DNA of 5,019 nt from Candidatus Methanophagaceae archaeon (GTDB taxonomy: Archaea; Halobacteriota; Syntropharchaeia; Alkanophagales; Methanospirareceae): NCBI GenBank assembly GCA_013374505.1, contig QENJ01000303.1:1-5019 (forward strand). Reading direction: 5' to 3'. The position numbers were made by a program, and so were the translations under genes. The stretch's first letter is position 1. Every line of letters begins with the position of its first letter. Of the stretch, positions 4,912 to 5,019 are shown piece by piece. The notes under the pieces are model-generated. The model made no database searches. It was given only the letters and a program-made list of their open reading frames with translations, and was not told the origin of the DNA.

Positions 4912-4938
4912 TAGCCGTCACCGGCTAACAATTTTTTT
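4912..4938 (+). terminator. Stem-loop followed by a T-run (terminator-like)
   Basis: TAGCCG (4912-4917), loop TCAC, CGGCTA (4922-4927), then ACAA and seven T (4932-4938). The 6-bp stem is perfect. The arrangement would end a plus-strand transcript, and archaeal terminators also rely on T-runs. No plus-strand gene is established upstream of it in this region, so its transcript is unknown. Confidence 0.5.
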
Positions 4939-5019
4939 AGGATTAGTTAGATAACCCTAAATATCCGGAACAAACGAGGATATAGAAAAATACGGCAATG
5001 GTGTCAATATGGTGGAGAT

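Larger units (their letters stand above)
3844..5019. other. Long region without an intact gene
   Basis: These 1176 bp contain a G-rich heptamer array, a repeat island, a decayed UbiB-type fragment on the minus strand and several inverted repeats, each listed separately. No open frame here combines a ribosome binding site, plausible composition and a recognisable family. Short open stretches on both strands between 4581 and 4873 have some protein-like segments but no consistent start. Confidence 0.7.

Noticed and set aside
4964..5019. Possible plus-strand gene start or fragment at the right edge
   Set aside because: A frame reading GTNEDIEKYGNGVNMVE has no start codon before the ATG at 5009, and only 11 bases remain after that ATG begins, so nothing can be supported.

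Overview
This window looks like a piece of an archaeal genome, most likely a euryarchaeon. It encodes a compact archaeal-type Tsr3 rRNA-modifying enzyme. Its genes are preceded by archaeal TATA-box promoters (TTTAAATA or TAAATATTTA about 25-40 bp before start codons), and one of them is probably read as a leaderless mRNA. Repeat islands built on GACGCAGAT, GACACNGATTA and CTCTGCG words give an impression of anaerobic methane or alkane-cycling archaea, but that lineage guess is an inference and cannot be settled from this window.

Layout: the 3' end of an unidentified plus-strand gene (3-158) is followed by a short minus-strand gene (345-518) with a good ribosome binding site, which may be a shortened remnant. 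A 321-bp divergent promoter region follows. Next comes a tight two-gene unit: a P-loop ATPase (840-1685) and the rRNA aminocarboxypropyltransferase Tsr3 (1688-2203), 2 bp apart and probably translationally coupled. A repeat island (about 2205-2346) separates this unit from a GNAT acetyltransferase (2433-2951) and a CbbQ/NorQ-type MoxR AAA+ ATPase (3010-3843), each with its own promoter signal.

The last 1.2 kb (3844-5019) has no intact gene. It starts right after the AAA+ stop codon with a telomere-like GGGTTAA heptamer array. A second repeat island follows, with a 19-bp perfect tandem duplication and GACAC-type inverted words. Then comes a decayed, frameshifted and internally deleted minus-strand fragment of an ABC1/UbiB (AarF) family kinase-like gene (about 4228-4560), which is visible only when the three frames are joined. 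Beyond it lie a 13-bp perfect inverted repeat, overlapping hairpin arms and a terminator-like stem-loop with a T-run.

Functionally, the ATPase-Tsr3 pair points to housekeeping ribosome maturation. The GNAT and CbbQ genes sit between two repeat islands and look like an accessory segment. CbbQ/NorQ proteins normally work with a VWA-domain partner (CbbO/NorD), and none is visible here. I did not find a clearly new multi-gene system. The most notable points are the orphan CbbQ beside the heptamer array, the repeat islands that flank this segment, and the hidden UbiB pseudogene.
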